Shown in pieces: positions 47,785 through 56,569 of a DNA stretch of 64,000 nucleotides (position 1 is its first letter; every line of letters begins with the position of its first letter). The position numbers were made by a program, and so were the translations under genes. The notes under the pieces are model-generated. The model searched no databases, was not told the origin of the DNA, and saw nothing but the letters and a program-made list of their open reading frames with translations. The DNA comes from Belliella alkalica (GTDB lineage: Bacteria; Bacteroidota; Bacteroidia; Cytophagales; Cyclobacteriaceae): contig NZ_JAKZGO010000005.1 of NCBI RefSeq assembly GCF_022549785.1, positions 2,501 through 66,500 on the forward strand. The letters are read 5' to 3'.

Positions 47785-47812
47785 AAAAAGCCTGGCAATA
47801 GCCGGGCTTTTT
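47785..47812 (+). terminator. Intrinsic terminator of atpDC
   Basis: AAAAGCCTGGC, AATA, GCCGGGCTTTTT: an 11-bp stem with one G-T pair and a T run, 27 nt after atpC. Confidence 0.82.
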
Positions 47813-47862
47813 GGTCTATAAGAAATATAAATTCACTCAAAGCATATATATCCAACCAATAG

Positions 47863-47893
47863 TTTTTAAACCAAAATAAATTCCCTACCTTTG
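47863..47893 (+). promoter_or_regulatory. Promoter of rpsU
   Basis: TACCTTTG (47886-47893) with TTTT at -33 (47863-47866) after 19 nt spacing. The leader to ATG 47919 is about 19 nt and carries the strong Shine-Dalgarno sequence. Confidence 0.65.
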
Positions 47894-47901
47894 CAACCCT
47901 G

Positions 47902-47910
47902 AAAGGAGGT
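47902..47910 (+). promoter_or_regulatory. Strong Shine-Dalgarno sequence of rpsU
   Basis: AAAGGAGGT lies 8 nt before ATG 47919. Most other genes here lack any such site. In Bacteroidota, bS21 helps hide the anti-SD of 16S rRNA, and an rpsU-specific SD allows feedback control; the sequence here fits that. Confidence 0.85.
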
Positions 47911-47918
47911 GTAAACAT

Positions 47919-48113
47919 ATGATCATAGTCAACGTAAAAGAAAATGAATCTATCGAGAAAGCGCTTAAGCGTTTCAAAAAGAAATTTGATAGAACAGGTG
48001 CTGTAAGAGAACTTAGAGCAAGACAACATTTTGTAAAACCTTCTGTAAAAAACAGAGAGCAGAGAATCAAAGCTGCATACAAGCAAATGTTACAAACTGA
48101 AGAAGCTAAATAA
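47919..48113 (+). CDS. rpsU: 30S ribosomal protein S21
   Basis: A 64-residue basic protein (MIIVNVKENESIEKALKRFK, RARQHFVKPSVKNREQRI). In Bacteroidota bS21, with bS6 and bS18, covers the 3' end of 16S rRNA and masks the anti-Shine-Dalgarno. The strong SD upstream makes its own synthesis sensitive to this masking. It is monocistronic: own promoter and a strong terminator. Confidence 0.97.
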   Translation: MIIVNVKENESIEKALKRFKKKFDRTGAVRELRARQHFVKPSVKNREQRIKAAYKQMLQTEEAK

Positions 48114-48155
48114 TATTATTTATTGTTTGCTATCTTTTTGAGATACACTCAATTG

Positions 48156-48190
48156 GCGCATCTACCGAAAGTGGATGCGCTTTTTTTTTT
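48156..48190 (+). terminator. Intrinsic terminator of rpsU
   Basis: GCGCATCTAC (48156-48165), a 5-nt loop and GTGGATGCGC (48171-48180), then ten T. A 10-bp stem with one mismatch. Confidence 0.95.
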
Positions 48191-48260
48191 GCAGTATCAA
48201 TGGACGCGATCCACAACTCAATAGAAGCACTCCAAAAATAAGGATAATTCCTGATCTGGA

Positions 48261-48640
48261 CTAAGCTTAGATTGCATCTAAGCTTTTTTATCCTAGGAAT
48301 TTATAATTCCACTTTCACAGTAATCCTATCTTCTAAATCAGAATACCTAAAGTGTAGTTGCAAACTACTCCCAGTCGGAGACTGACTAAGCTTAGATTGA
48401 ATCTAAGTTTTTTTATCCCAGAAATTCAAAATTCCACTTGCACAGAAATCCTATCTCTAAATAAAAACACCTAAGGTGTAGTTGCAAACTACACTCAGTC
48501 GGAAATTAACTAAGCTTAGATTGAATCTAAGCTTTTTTATCCCAGAAATTTAAAATTCCACTTTCACAGAAATCCTATCTTCTAAATCAGAATACCTAAG
48601 GTGTAGTTGCAAACTACTCCTTGAAAGCAAGTGGCTAAGC
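48261..48640. repeat. Tandem array of three about 125-bp units with two hairpins each
   Basis: Units start with CTAAGCTTAGATT at 48261, 48386 and 48510, with a truncated fourth start at 48635. Each has a terminator-like hairpin (AAGCTTAGAT, 3-nt loop, ATCTAAGCTT, then six or more T) and a second one (GTAGTT, GCA, AACTAC; in unit 2 GTGTAGTT/AACTACAC). Unit 2 is one base shorter. It fills the rpsU-xerC gap; the remainder (48191-48260, 48641-48804) shows nothing else. Confidence 0.85.
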
Positions 48641-48804
48641 AATAAATTCAGATTCATTACAATATCAACTAATATCCAATATCCACAATTATCTTGCCCC
48701 TAGCAGAGTATCTATTTCAACCCTATTTATACCATATTTTATTAAGCCTATTTCTACCATATTTCATTTAAAATAATTAACTTGAAATATCAGAAACATC
48801 ATAC

Positions 48805-49689
48805 ATGATAGAATCCTTCATCAATTTCTTAGAGTACGAAAAAAGGGCAAGCAAACACACTGTCATCGCCTATGAAAAGGATCTGGGGCAGTTTCAGGAA
48901 TTCTGTAGTCTTTCATTCGAAAAGGATGACATAAGCTTCGCTGAGCATGCCGAATTGAGGGCATGGGTAATCGATCTTGTCGAACAAAACCTCAGCGCAA
49001 CTTCTATCAATAGAAAAATAGCCACACTAAGGTCATTTTACAAATTCCTACTAAGATCTGGAGAAATCAAAAAAGACCCTACATACAAGCTCAAAGCACT
49101 AAAAACCCCAAAAAGACTTCCTGAATTTGTACAGGAAGAATCCATTGAAAAAATCATGGATCAGGACATGTATGATTTTGATTTTGACGGGCAAAGAGAC
49201 CGGATGGTCATGGAATTTTTATACTTGACAGGAGTACGATTATCTGAACTTTTGGAACTCAGATGGAAAGATATCAACCTTCATGAAGACTATGTGAAGG
49301 TGATTGGGAAAAGGAAAAAGGAAAGAATTATACCAATCACTTTGAACCTAAAAAAGAATATAATTTCGTACAGAAAAGTATTTGAAGAAACATTTCCTTT
49401 TCTAGACGAGAGTGATTATTTTATCGTTACAAATACAAAAGAACCTGCATATCCTATGAAGATATACCGCATCGTAAGACATTATTTAGATCTTTTTGCG
49501 CAGACTTCGAAGAGAAGCCCACATATACTTAGACATACCTTTGCAACTCATTTGCTGAACAAAGGGGCTGATCTAAACGCCGTCAAAGACCTTCTAGGTC
49601 ATGCCAACTTGGCTGCGACGCAGGTTTACACCCACAATTCCATGGAAAAACTCAAGGCTGTGTTTGAACAAGCACATCCGAAAGCGTAA
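48805..49689 (+). CDS. xerC: Tyrosine recombinase XerC
   Basis: A 294-residue recombinase with an N-terminal SAM-like domain and the catalytic set Arg in YLTGVRLSEL, Lys in VIGKRKKERI, HILRHTF, and Tyr in LAATQVYTHN. It partners with XerD (25243-26145). hpf follows after 29 nt, an order frequent in Bacteroidota. Confidence 0.93.
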   Translation: MIESFINFLEYEKRASKHTVIAYEKDLGQFQEFCSLSFEKDDISFAEHAELRAWVIDLVEQNLSATSINRKIATLRSFYKFLLRSGEIKKDPTYKLKALKTPKRLPEFVQEESIEKIMDQDMYDFDFDGQRDRMVMEFLYLTGVRLSELLELRWKDINLHEDYVKVIGKRKKERIIPITLNLKKNIISYRKVFEETFPFLDESDYFIVTNTKEPAYPMKIYRIVRHYLDLFAQTSKRSPHILRHTFATHLLNKGADLNAVKDLLGHANLAATQVYTHNSMEKLKAVFEQAHPKA

Positions 49690-49718
49690 TATAAGTTTAA
49701 CTATAAACAAATACCGTT

Positions 49719-50024
49719 ATGAAACTTCAAATGCATTCTATCCATTTCGATGCCGATCAAAAGCTGACAGACTTCATTCAAAGAAAAGCAGATAAGCTAG
49801 ACACCTTCTACGATCGCATTATTGACGGAGAAGTTTTTATGAGACTCGACAAGAATGAAAAAAACGCAAATAAGATCATCGAAATAAAACTGAATGTCCC
49901 GGGAAAACAACTTTTTGCAAAAAACCAAAGTGACTCCTTCGAAGCCGCCGCGGACGAAGCTGTCGAAGGATTGAGAAGACAGATTAAGAAATTCAAAGAG
50001 AAAGTCGTCTTAGCAAATCAATAA
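49719..50024 (+). CDS. hpf: Ribosome hibernation promoting factor (short form)
   Basis: 101 residues with the HPF/RaiA fold (HFDADQKLTDFIQRKADKLD, SFEAAADEAVEGLRRQIKKF). It binds the decoding region of the 30S in stationary phase. The length is that of the short form, lacking the dimerising C-terminal domain. Same strand as xerC; a terminator follows. Confidence 0.93.
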   Translation: MKLQMHSIHFDADQKLTDFIQRKADKLDTFYDRIIDGEVFMRLDKNEKNANKIIEIKLNVPGKQLFAKNQSDSFEAAADEAVEGLRRQIKKFKEKVVLANQ

Positions 50025-50042
50025 TCCCCCAAAAACACATAA

Positions 50043-50077
50043 AAGGCCTTTCCAACATGGAAAGGCCTTCATTTTTT
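50043..50077 (+). terminator. Intrinsic terminator of xerC-hpf
   Basis: AAGGCCTTTCC (50043-50053) and GGAAAGGCCTT (50059-50069), an 11-bp perfect stem, followed by a T-rich run. Confidence 0.9.
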
Positions 50078-50105
50078 AGCATATTTGCAGTCCAAAGCTG
50101 ACCAA

Positions 50106-51617
50106 ATGAAAAATCCCTCCTTCTATCGAAAGCTGACGCTTAGTCTATTGACGATCATCGCTATTTTCAAACTTGTCTATTTTCATTTTTCAAATCACAG
50201 CATATTTACCGAAGAAGCACAGTATTGGCTTTGGTCAAAACACCTAGATTGGAATTATTACTCCAAACCTCTAATGATCGCTGTCTACAACTTTATGAGC
50301 ACATCTGTTTTTGGAGATACTGAATTTGCGATCAAATTCAATGCTGTATTATTTAGCTTTCTTACAGCTTGGGTGGTTTTTGAATTTGCATTGACAATGT
50401 ACCGAAAAGGTAAAATTGCATTTTGGGCGAGTATGATGTTGTCTGTGATGCCTTTTTTCCACCTTGGCTCTATTTTCCACACGACGGATTCATCTTTGTA
50501 TTTTTTCTGGATCTTAGCTTTATTTTGGGTTTGGAAAGCATGGCAATCAGATAAGTTATCTTGGTGGATTCTCGCTGGTTTTGCAACTGTTTTTGGTATT
50601 CTTTCCAAAAACATCATGGTTTTGACATTACCGATTTTGGCACTCTACATTCTATTGACAGATCGCAAAAGATTCTTCACCAAAGGCCCTTGGGTATATG
50701 TGTTGGTTTCGTTCCTTTCTTTGATTCCGATTGTCATTTGGAACTTCCAAAATGACTTTGTGACCTTCAAACATGTAGGGACATTGGGAGGGGTAGAAGG
50801 TGAAAAAAGCAGCTTCAACATTACCCAATCATTCAAATACATTGGGGAATATGTCGGCGGTCAGTTAGGTTTCCTCTCACCGTTTTTCATCCCTATCCTC
50901 TGGGTAAGTTTAAAGAAAATAGAATTCAAAAAAGACCCACGAGCATTGTACCTGGTTCTACCGACTTTGGCAGTTTGGCTCTTGTTTCTCGTGATGTCAA
51001 TTTTCAAAAATGTGAATGTTAACTGGCCTGCCTTTGGTATGCTGACACTTCCAATCATCATGGCGCATTACTTGGATAGCGCTTCGCAAACATGGAGGAA
51101 GTACGCTTTAGGTTCGAGTATTTTGACTGGCTTTGTGTTGATGATATTATTTTTCCCTGCGCCGTTTGATGCTGTCGGATTTAAGAAAATCCTAAAACCC
51201 TCAAAGGACCCAATGAATAGGCTTGCTGGATATAGACAAATGGGCGAACGAATAGACTTCCTTAAAGACAGCCTGAATTTAGAGAAATCATTTATATTCA
51301 GTGACAGTTACCACACGTCTTCCGAGATGGCATTTTATTCTCAAGGAAACCCTCAAACGTTCAATATAAATCTGGGAAGAAGAAAAAACCAATTTGACCT
51401 TTGGCCAGGAATCAGTCAGTTTGAGAAATATGGATTTGCAGGAATCTATATCACAAGGGAATCCGAAGTTCAAAATGCTGTCAAATCGGGATTTGAAAGC
51501 TTTATCTTGGAAGAGAAATTCTATACCATCTACCGAAAAGACACTGTCAAAACTTACATCATAGCTGTTTTTCAAAACCTCAATAAAATCAAAGAAATAG
51601 AAACGAGCGAATATTAA
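50106..51617 (+). CDS. GT39-family glycosyltransferase (ArnT/PMT-like)
   Basis: About 503 residues from ATG 50106 (a TTG at 50085 is also in frame). About ten membrane segments. The first periplasmic loop holds the acidic motif FTEEAQYWLWSKHLDW expected for GT39/GT83 transferases that use polyprenyl-phosphate sugars. Acts at the inner membrane on lipid A or protein. Convergent with a second GT39 gene and followed 1.8 kb away by a DPM-like GT2. Confidence 0.88.
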   Translation: MKNPSFYRKLTLSLLTIIAIFKLVYFHFSNHSIFTEEAQYWLWSKHLDWNYYSKPLMIAVYNFMSTSVFGDTEFAIKFNAVLFSFLTAWVVFEFALTMYRKGKIAFWASMMLSVMPFFHLGSIFHTTDSSLYFFWILALFWVWKAWQSDKLSWWILAGFATVFGILSKNIMVLTLPILALYILLTDRKRFFTKGPWVYVLVSFLSLIPIVIWNFQNDFVTFKHVGTLGGVEGEKSSFNITQSFKYIGEYVGGQLGFLSPFFIPILWVSLKKIEFKKDPRALYLVLPTLAVWLLFLVMSIFKNVNVNWPAFGMLTLPIIMAHYLDSASQTWRKYALGSSILTGFVLMILFFPAPFDAVGFKKILKPSKDPMNRLAGYRQMGERIDFLKDSLNLEKSFIFSDSYHTSSEMAFYSQGNPQTFNINLGRRKNQFDLWPGISQFEKYGFAGIYITRESEVQNAVKSGFESFILEEKFYTIYRKDTVKTYIIAVFQNLNKIKEIETSEY

Positions 51618-51650
51618 TTGAATCCCTTTGTATTCAAGAACTTTTGCTTT

Positions 51651-53306
51651 CTAAATAGGTCTAGCAAAATAAAACTTCTTGCCGTATTTCATCTTTACTT
51701 CCTCAGCGTTTCCATTCCATAAGGCAGCAAACATTTCTGAAATATATTTTGCGTCCCAATTGAGCGCTGCCAATTGGATGTCAAAGTCATTTTGCGATAA
51801 TTTATCCAAGTATTTTTCTTCTACTATAGCATAGTCAAAATCTACAACCTTTGTGTTAAATTCAGATTCTTCAATATCCACCATTCTGTAATTTGGACCA
51901 AGGCCAATCCTGATTTTACTCCCAGTATGCAAATGACCCAAATATGCTATTGAACTCCCTTTTTCTATATCCTGATCATTTGCATACACTTTAATCAATT
52001 GCCCTGCGTCAGGTAGCGAAATTTGGAAAGTAGAAATACTCGCACCAAAAAACAAAAGCAGCACACTCATGGAAATTAAAAAAGGCAATTTATCTTCAAC
52101 TTTCCTTTGAGTAATCAAATAAACTATCAAGCCAGCAAAGATGATTACCTGAAGCCAAATCCAAATATTTGAAGGCAAGAGAGCATTGAAAAACAATCCT
52201 ACTAACAGTACAATTACATTGAGAAACACGAAAAAAAACAAAGCAAACTTCATTGTTTTTATTTTTTCCAACAGGCCATTTTTCACCAAAAGCCAAGCTA
52301 CCCAGATAGTCGTCAAGGGAACAACTGGAAGTAAATATCTTTCATAAAACTTGGTAACCAAAGCAGACATCAAAATGATTCCAATGACCCATAGAACCAC
52401 AAATCCAGTGAAAGCCTTCTCTTCATGAAATAATTTTTTGAAATTTTCTTTGAATCCTCTAAGCCCAAACAGAAACCAAGGAACAAATAAAACTATCATC
52501 AAAAGGATCGCCAAAAAGAGGTTCTTCAAAACCAACAAATATCGGGATGCTACCCTCATGCCTACTTGATCTTCGACAAAAGAATCCAAATATTCAGCTC
52601 CATGAATCCAATACATTGCCACAAACCAATAAAATGCAACAAACAAACTTACTAACACTGCTGGTAAGTAGAATGCTTTTTGAACCCTTACTTTTTTCCA
52701 AGGATTCAAAACCAAAAACATCAAGCCTAAACTGCCCAAAGCTGCTGCAGGAAGGCCCTTTACTTCAAACGCAAAAGCCAACCCAAGAAACAAAAACCAA
52801 CTGAATCGCTTGGGAGCATCATTTCCAAATCTTAAAAATCCAATAAAACCAATTGCACTCATCGCCATAAACATTCCTAGTAATACATCTGGAATTGACC
52901 GAGTAGAACTCAAAATCAAAACTGGATGAGAAGCCATAATCAAGGCGGAAAGCTTGGTAATTTTTTGATCGTCAAACATCAATTTCGCGCCATAATATAC
53001 CAAACCGACTGTCAAAGCGCCTGCTATCAAAAAGAAAAACCTTGAAGCAAAAGGTGTTACACCAAACAATTCAAAACCCGCTAGCACAAACCAATAGGTA
53101 AGAATAGGCTTTTTGAACCTAAGCTCTTCGCTACCCAAATAAGTCGTATGGATATCACCAGTCTGCACCATCCTTACCGCTGCATCAGAATAGTACATTT
53201 CATCCGGATAATGCATGTGAAAACTCAATGCAAAAGGCCCCACCAACAAGGCGAAAGCCAACATGACAAACCAAATGGATAAATTTTTCAAAGCCTGTAG
53301 TTTCAA
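51651..53306 (-). CDS. GT39-family glycosyltransferase (second copy, ArnT-like)
   Basis: About 551 residues from a TTG at about 53306 (or ATG at residue 15, 53264). The same membrane plan, with the acidic loop HYPDEMYYSDAAVRMVQTGD and an ELRFKKPILTYW block typical of ArnT. The soluble C-terminal part (about residues 430-551) is longer than in the first enzyme. A TATCTTTG -7 box is at 53318-53325. The two enzymes are distant paralogues that might serve two acceptors. Confidence 0.85.
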   Translation of the reverse strand: MKLQALKNLSIWFVMLAFALLVGPFALSFHMHYPDEMYYSDAAVRMVQTGDIHTTYLGSEELRFKKPILTYWFVLAGFELFGVTPFASRFFFLIAGALTVGLVYYGAKLMFDDQKITKLSALIMASHPVLILSSTRSIPDVLLGMFMAMSAIGFIGFLRFGNDAPKRFSWFLFLGLAFAFEVKGLPAAALGSLGLMFLVLNPWKKVRVQKAFYLPAVLVSLFVAFYWFVAMYWIHGAEYLDSFVEDQVGMRVASRYLLVLKNLFLAILLMIVLFVPWFLFGLRGFKENFKKLFHEEKAFTGFVVLWVIGIILMSALVTKFYERYLLPVVPLTTIWVAWLLVKNGLLEKIKTMKFALFFFVFLNVIVLLVGLFFNALLPSNIWIWLQVIIFAGLIVYLITQRKVEDKLPFLISMSVLLLFFGASISTFQISLPDAGQLIKVYANDQDIEKGSSIAYLGHLHTGSKIRIGLGPNYRMVDIEESEFNTKVVDFDYAIVEEKYLDKLSQNDFDIQLAALNWDAKYISEMFAALWNGNAEEVKMKYGKKFYFARPI

Positions 53307-53406
53307 TATTTAGCGACAAAGATAATATTTTCAATTTGCTTGCGAGACTTTCCTGAGCTTTAAGAGTCAAAATAAAACTAAAGAAATGCGTCAATTCAAA
53401 GCATTA

Positions 53407-53438
53407 TTTGCTGTCTCTAAATTAAAACCGTATTTTTG
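53407..53438 (+). promoter_or_regulatory. Promoter of the GT2-flippase pair
   Basis: TTTG (53407-53410) and TATTTTTG (53431-53438) with 20 nt between. The leader to ATG 53455 is about 10 nt. Confidence 0.72.
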
Positions 53439-53454
53439 ACGAAATTAATTTTCC

Positions 53455-54396
53455 ATGACCAAGCCATTAATTTCTGTTGTAATCACAGTTTACAACGAAG
53501 AAGAGAATATCAAGCCTCTCCTTGATGCAACTTATGATGCACTCAAAGAAATCGATTACGAAGTGATTTTGATAGAGGATGGATCTACTGACCAAACAGT
53601 ATCTGAAGTAAAAAAATACGCGAATAATCGTACAAAGCTGATCATTTTCAATAAAAACTATGGCCAAACCACTGCTCTTGCTGCCGGAATTGACATGGCA
53701 GAAGGCGAGTATATTGCAACCATGGATGGTGATCTACAAAACGACCCAACTGATATTCCCGGGATGCTAAGGAAAGCTATCGATGAAGGTTGGGACGTGG
53801 TAGCTGGAAGAAGAGCCAACCGAAAAGATGGCTTCGTTCTACGAAAATTCCCTAGCAAAATCGCCAATTATATCATTCGCCAAAGTACAAAAGTGTATTT
53901 AAATGACTACGGATGTAGCTTGAGAGTCTATAGGGCAAATATCGCTCAAAACATGGGTCTGTACGGAGAATTGCACAGGTTCATACCTGTGCTTGCAAAG
54001 CAAGAAGGTGCTAGCATGACCGAAATAGATGTGAAGCATCACCCGAGGATTCATGGCACATCAAAATATGGATTGAGCAGGACTTTCAAAGTAATGGCTG
54101 ATTTGATCCTGATGCTATTTTTCCAAAAGTATTTCCAAAGACCAATACATATATTCGGCACCTTGGGTTTGCTGTCACTTTTGATTGGATTTGTGATCAA
54201 CTTCTATTTGTTGGTAGAAAAAATAATGGGTGGAGACATCTGGGGAAGACCAATTCTTTTGTTGGGATTCATTTTCCTTTTGGCTGGAATCCAATTGATC
54301 ACAACAGGGATTATTGCTGAGATAATCATAAGGACTTATTTTGAGTCTCAGGACAAAAAAACTTACAAAATCAAATCGGTCTATCAGGGTGAATAA
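53455..54396 (+). CDS. GT2 polyprenyl-phosphate glycosyltransferase (DPM1/ArnC-like)
   Basis: 313 residues: an N-terminal GT-A catalytic domain (VVITVYNEEENIKPLL, acidic motif ATMDGDLQNDP) and two C-terminal membrane segments (IFGTLGLLSLLIGFVINFYL, ILLLGFIFLLAGIQL). It makes polyprenyl-phosphate-hexose, the donor for GT39 transferases. Overlaps the next gene by 8 nt. Confidence 0.93.
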   Translation: MTKPLISVVITVYNEEENIKPLLDATYDALKEIDYEVILIEDGSTDQTVSEVKKYANNRTKLIIFNKNYGQTTALAAGIDMAEGEYIATMDGDLQNDPTDIPGMLRKAIDEGWDVVAGRRANRKDGFVLRKFPSKIANYIIRQSTKVYLNDYGCSLRVYRANIAQNMGLYGELHRFIPVLAKQEGASMTEIDVKHHPRIHGTSKYGLSRTFKVMADLILMLFFQKYFQRPIHIFGTLGLLSLLIGFVINFYLLVEKIMGGDIWGRPILLLGFIFLLAGIQLITTGIIAEIIIRTYFESQDKKTYKIKSVYQGE

Positions 54397-55273
54397 GAAA
54401 ACACTGAAATTAGTACTCAAGCTAATCCTTACAGGGTTAGCTGTTTTTTTGGTTTTCAGAAAAATAGATACCGATCAGCTCTTACTTGTCCTTCAGTCTG
54501 CGAGTTGGCTCTGGCTATTCCCTGCATTTTTACTTTTTGTCCTAAGCAAAGTATTCACAGCACTCAGGCTCAATCTTTATTTCAGAAACATTGACTTGTA
54601 CATTAGCGAAAAAAAGAATCTGATCTTGTATGCTATCGGAATGTTTTACAACCTATTCCTGCCAGGTGGCATTGGCGGTGATGGCTACAAGGTATATTTA
54701 CTCAACAAGCATTTCAAAACCCCAATAAAATCACTCCTTCAAGCAGTATTATTGGACAGATTGGGCGGATTGGTTTCAATCATCCTACTCCTACTTGGAC
54801 TTTTGTTGGTAGTAGATATTGATCTTACCATTATTCAGGAGATCCCTGTGTCCTTGATTGCCATCATTTTGATTCTGCTTACTCTTCCCTTATTTTATTT
54901 GATCACAAAATATCTATTTAGAAAATTCCTTCCCTCCTTCCTTCAAGCAAATGGTTTTTCCCTACTTGGACAAATCTCACAAATGATAGCTGCCTATTTT
55001 ATTTTATTGGCTTTGGGAATTGACGAGAAAATCTTGGAGTATCAATTTATTTTTCTTCTTTCTTCCATCGTCGCCGTGCTTCCACTCACTATTGGTGGTG
55101 TTGGTGCTAGAGAATTGGTTTTTATTTATAGCCATGAATACATCGGAATTGACAAAAATGCCGCTGTAGCCTTCAGCTTAATCTTCTTTTTGATCTCAGC
55201 AATCGCCTCGCTAATTGGCTCAATTTTGAAAATCGACTTAGAAAAATCTGATAAAGACAAAAACAGCCTTTAA
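54389..55273 (+). CDS. Lysylphosphatidylglycerol synthase-like/UPF0104 membrane protein (flippase-like)
   Basis: About 294 residues from GTG 54389 (the frame is open to TTG 54341). The GTG overlaps the GT2 stop (GTGAATAA), a typical coupled start. Seven or eight membrane segments; conserved GMFYNLFLPGGIGGDGYKVY and LPLTIGGVGARELVF are marks of the LPG_synthase_TM family. In this context a role in moving or accepting the polyprenyl-phosphate sugar is plausible but not proven. Confidence 0.88.
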   Translation: MNKKTLKLVLKLILTGLAVFLVFRKIDTDQLLLVLQSASWLWLFPAFLLFVLSKVFTALRLNLYFRNIDLYISEKKNLILYAIGMFYNLFLPGGIGGDGYKVYLLNKHFKTPIKSLLQAVLLDRLGGLVSIILLLLGLLLVVDIDLTIIQEIPVSLIAIILILLTLPLFYLITKYLFRKFLPSFLQANGFSLLGQISQMIAAYFILLALGIDEKILEYQFIFLLSSIVAVLPLTIGGVGARELVFIYSHEYIGIDKNAAVAFSLIFFLISAIASLIGSILKIDLEKSDKDKNSL

Positions 55274-55297
55274 AAGTCAAATGAATAGATTATAGAG

Positions 55298-55350
55298 CTA
55301 TCCAACATTGAAAATTTAAAATTGTATTTTAATTTTTCAATGTTGGATAG
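55298..55350. repeat. Near-perfect inverted repeat before the DUF4143 ATPase gene
   Basis: CTATCCAACATTGAAAA at 55298-55314 is mirrored by TTTTCAATGTTGGATAG at 55334-55350, with the inner A/T-rich sequence extending the pairing to about 25 bp. It may be a terminator for the upstream operon, a regulatory site or an insertion end. Confidence 0.8.
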
Positions 55351-55361
55351 GATAGTAAGCA

Positions 55362-55391
55362 TTGATTTTTTAAAATTAATATTTAAATTTG
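55362..55391 (+). promoter_or_regulatory. Promoter of the DUF4143 ATPase gene
   Basis: TTG (55362-55364) and TAAATTTG (55384-55391) 19 nt apart. The -7 box ends 5 nt before ATG 55397, implying a leaderless or almost leaderless message. Confidence 0.65.
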
Positions 55392-55396
55392 CAAGG

Positions 55397-56569
55397 ATGA
55401 TTTATAGAAGAATAGCGTTAGAACTAGAAGAATTACTTCAAGACTTTCCAGCCGTGTCTATCCTTGGACCACGGCAGGTAGGAAAAACTACGCTCGCTCA
55501 GGAAATCGCTATCAAGCTGGACAAAGAAGCTATTTATTTAGACTTAGAAAGTCCAAGTGACAGGAGTAAGCTAGCAGAACCTGAGCAATATTTCGACATT
55601 CACAAAGGCAAATTGATCATTTTGGATGAAATCCAGAGAGTGCCTGAGCTCTATCCAATACTTCGAGGAGTCATAGACAAAAGGAGAAAAGAAGGATACC
55701 GATATGGCCAATTCCTGATTTTGGGATCAGCTTCTCTTGAATTGATCAAGCAATCATCTGAATCATTGGCGGGAAGGATTGCCTATGAAGAACTCTTCGC
55801 CCTCAATCTTTTGGAAGTCCAAAAAGATGACAATTCATTGGAAAGATTGTGGCTAAGAGGTGGATTCCCCGATAGCTTCTTGGCAAGATCAAATTCAGCA
55901 AGCTTGAGATGGAGGAATAATTTCATTACTACCTATCTGGAAAGAGATATTCCACAAATAGCACAATTTATCCCGGCAAATAGACTTCGGAGACTTTGGA
56001 CAATGCTTGCACATCTACAAGGAACCCAACTCAACATGAGTCAACTTGGTGGCAGCATGGATCTAAGCTCTCCTACTATCAAAAGCTACATTGAATTGCT
56101 GGAAGACTTGCTTCTCTTGAGAAGTATCAGACCTTGGTATAGTAATGTCGGCAAACGCTTGGTGAAAAGTCCCAAAGTATATATCAGAGATTCAGGCTTG
56201 GTTCATGCTTTATTGAATATAGGCGAAATGGACGAACTCCTTAGCCATCCTATCTTGGGATTAAGCTGGGAAGGATTTATCATTGAAAACATCCTATCCG
56301 TTTTACCAAAAGGAGCTGAGTATTGGCACTACAGGACATTTTCTGGAGCAGAAATCGACCTTGTCATCACTTATAAAACCAAGGTAATCGCTATTGAAAT
56401 CAAAAGGACCATGAGTCCAAAGGTTTCTAAGGGATTTGTAATTTCTTGCGAGGATATCAAAGCAACTGACAGATACATTGTTTACAGTGGAAGCGAAAGT
56501 TACCCCATCAGCAATGATTCCACGGCCATTCCGCTTTTAAATTTCTTGGAAATTCTAGGTGAGCTATAA
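55397..56569 (+). CDS. AAA-family ATPase with DUF4143
   Basis: 390 residues from ATG 55397; the open frame to 55322 would pass through the promoter and inverted repeat and is dismissed. Walker A GPRQVGKTT at residues 24-32, Walker B LIILDEIQRVPELYP, and the C-terminal DUF4143 nuclease-like domain (EYWHYRTFSGAEIDLVITY, IAIEIKRTMSPKVS). These proteins are frequent in accessory regions; function unknown. Isolated, with a 171-nt unassigned gap behind it. Confidence 0.93.
   Translation: MIYRRIALELEELLQDFPAVSILGPRQVGKTTLAQEIAIKLDKEAIYLDLESPSDRSKLAEPEQYFDIHKGKLIILDEIQRVPELYPILRGVIDKRRKEGYRYGQFLILGSASLELIKQSSESLAGRIAYEELFALNLLEVQKDDNSLERLWLRGGFPDSFLARSNSASLRWRNNFITTYLERDIPQIAQFIPANRLRRLWTMLAHLQGTQLNMSQLGGSMDLSSPTIKSYIELLEDLLLLRSIRPWYSNVGKRLVKSPKVYIRDSGLVHALLNIGEMDELLSHPILGLSWEGFIIENILSVLPKGAEYWHYRTFSGAEIDLVITYKTKVIAIEIKRTMSPKVSKGFVISCEDIKATDRYIVYSGSESYPISNDSTAIPLLNFLEILGEL

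Noticed and set aside
48261-48640. CRISPR array
   Set aside because: Units are about 125 bp and nearly identical throughout with no unique spacers, and no cas genes are present.
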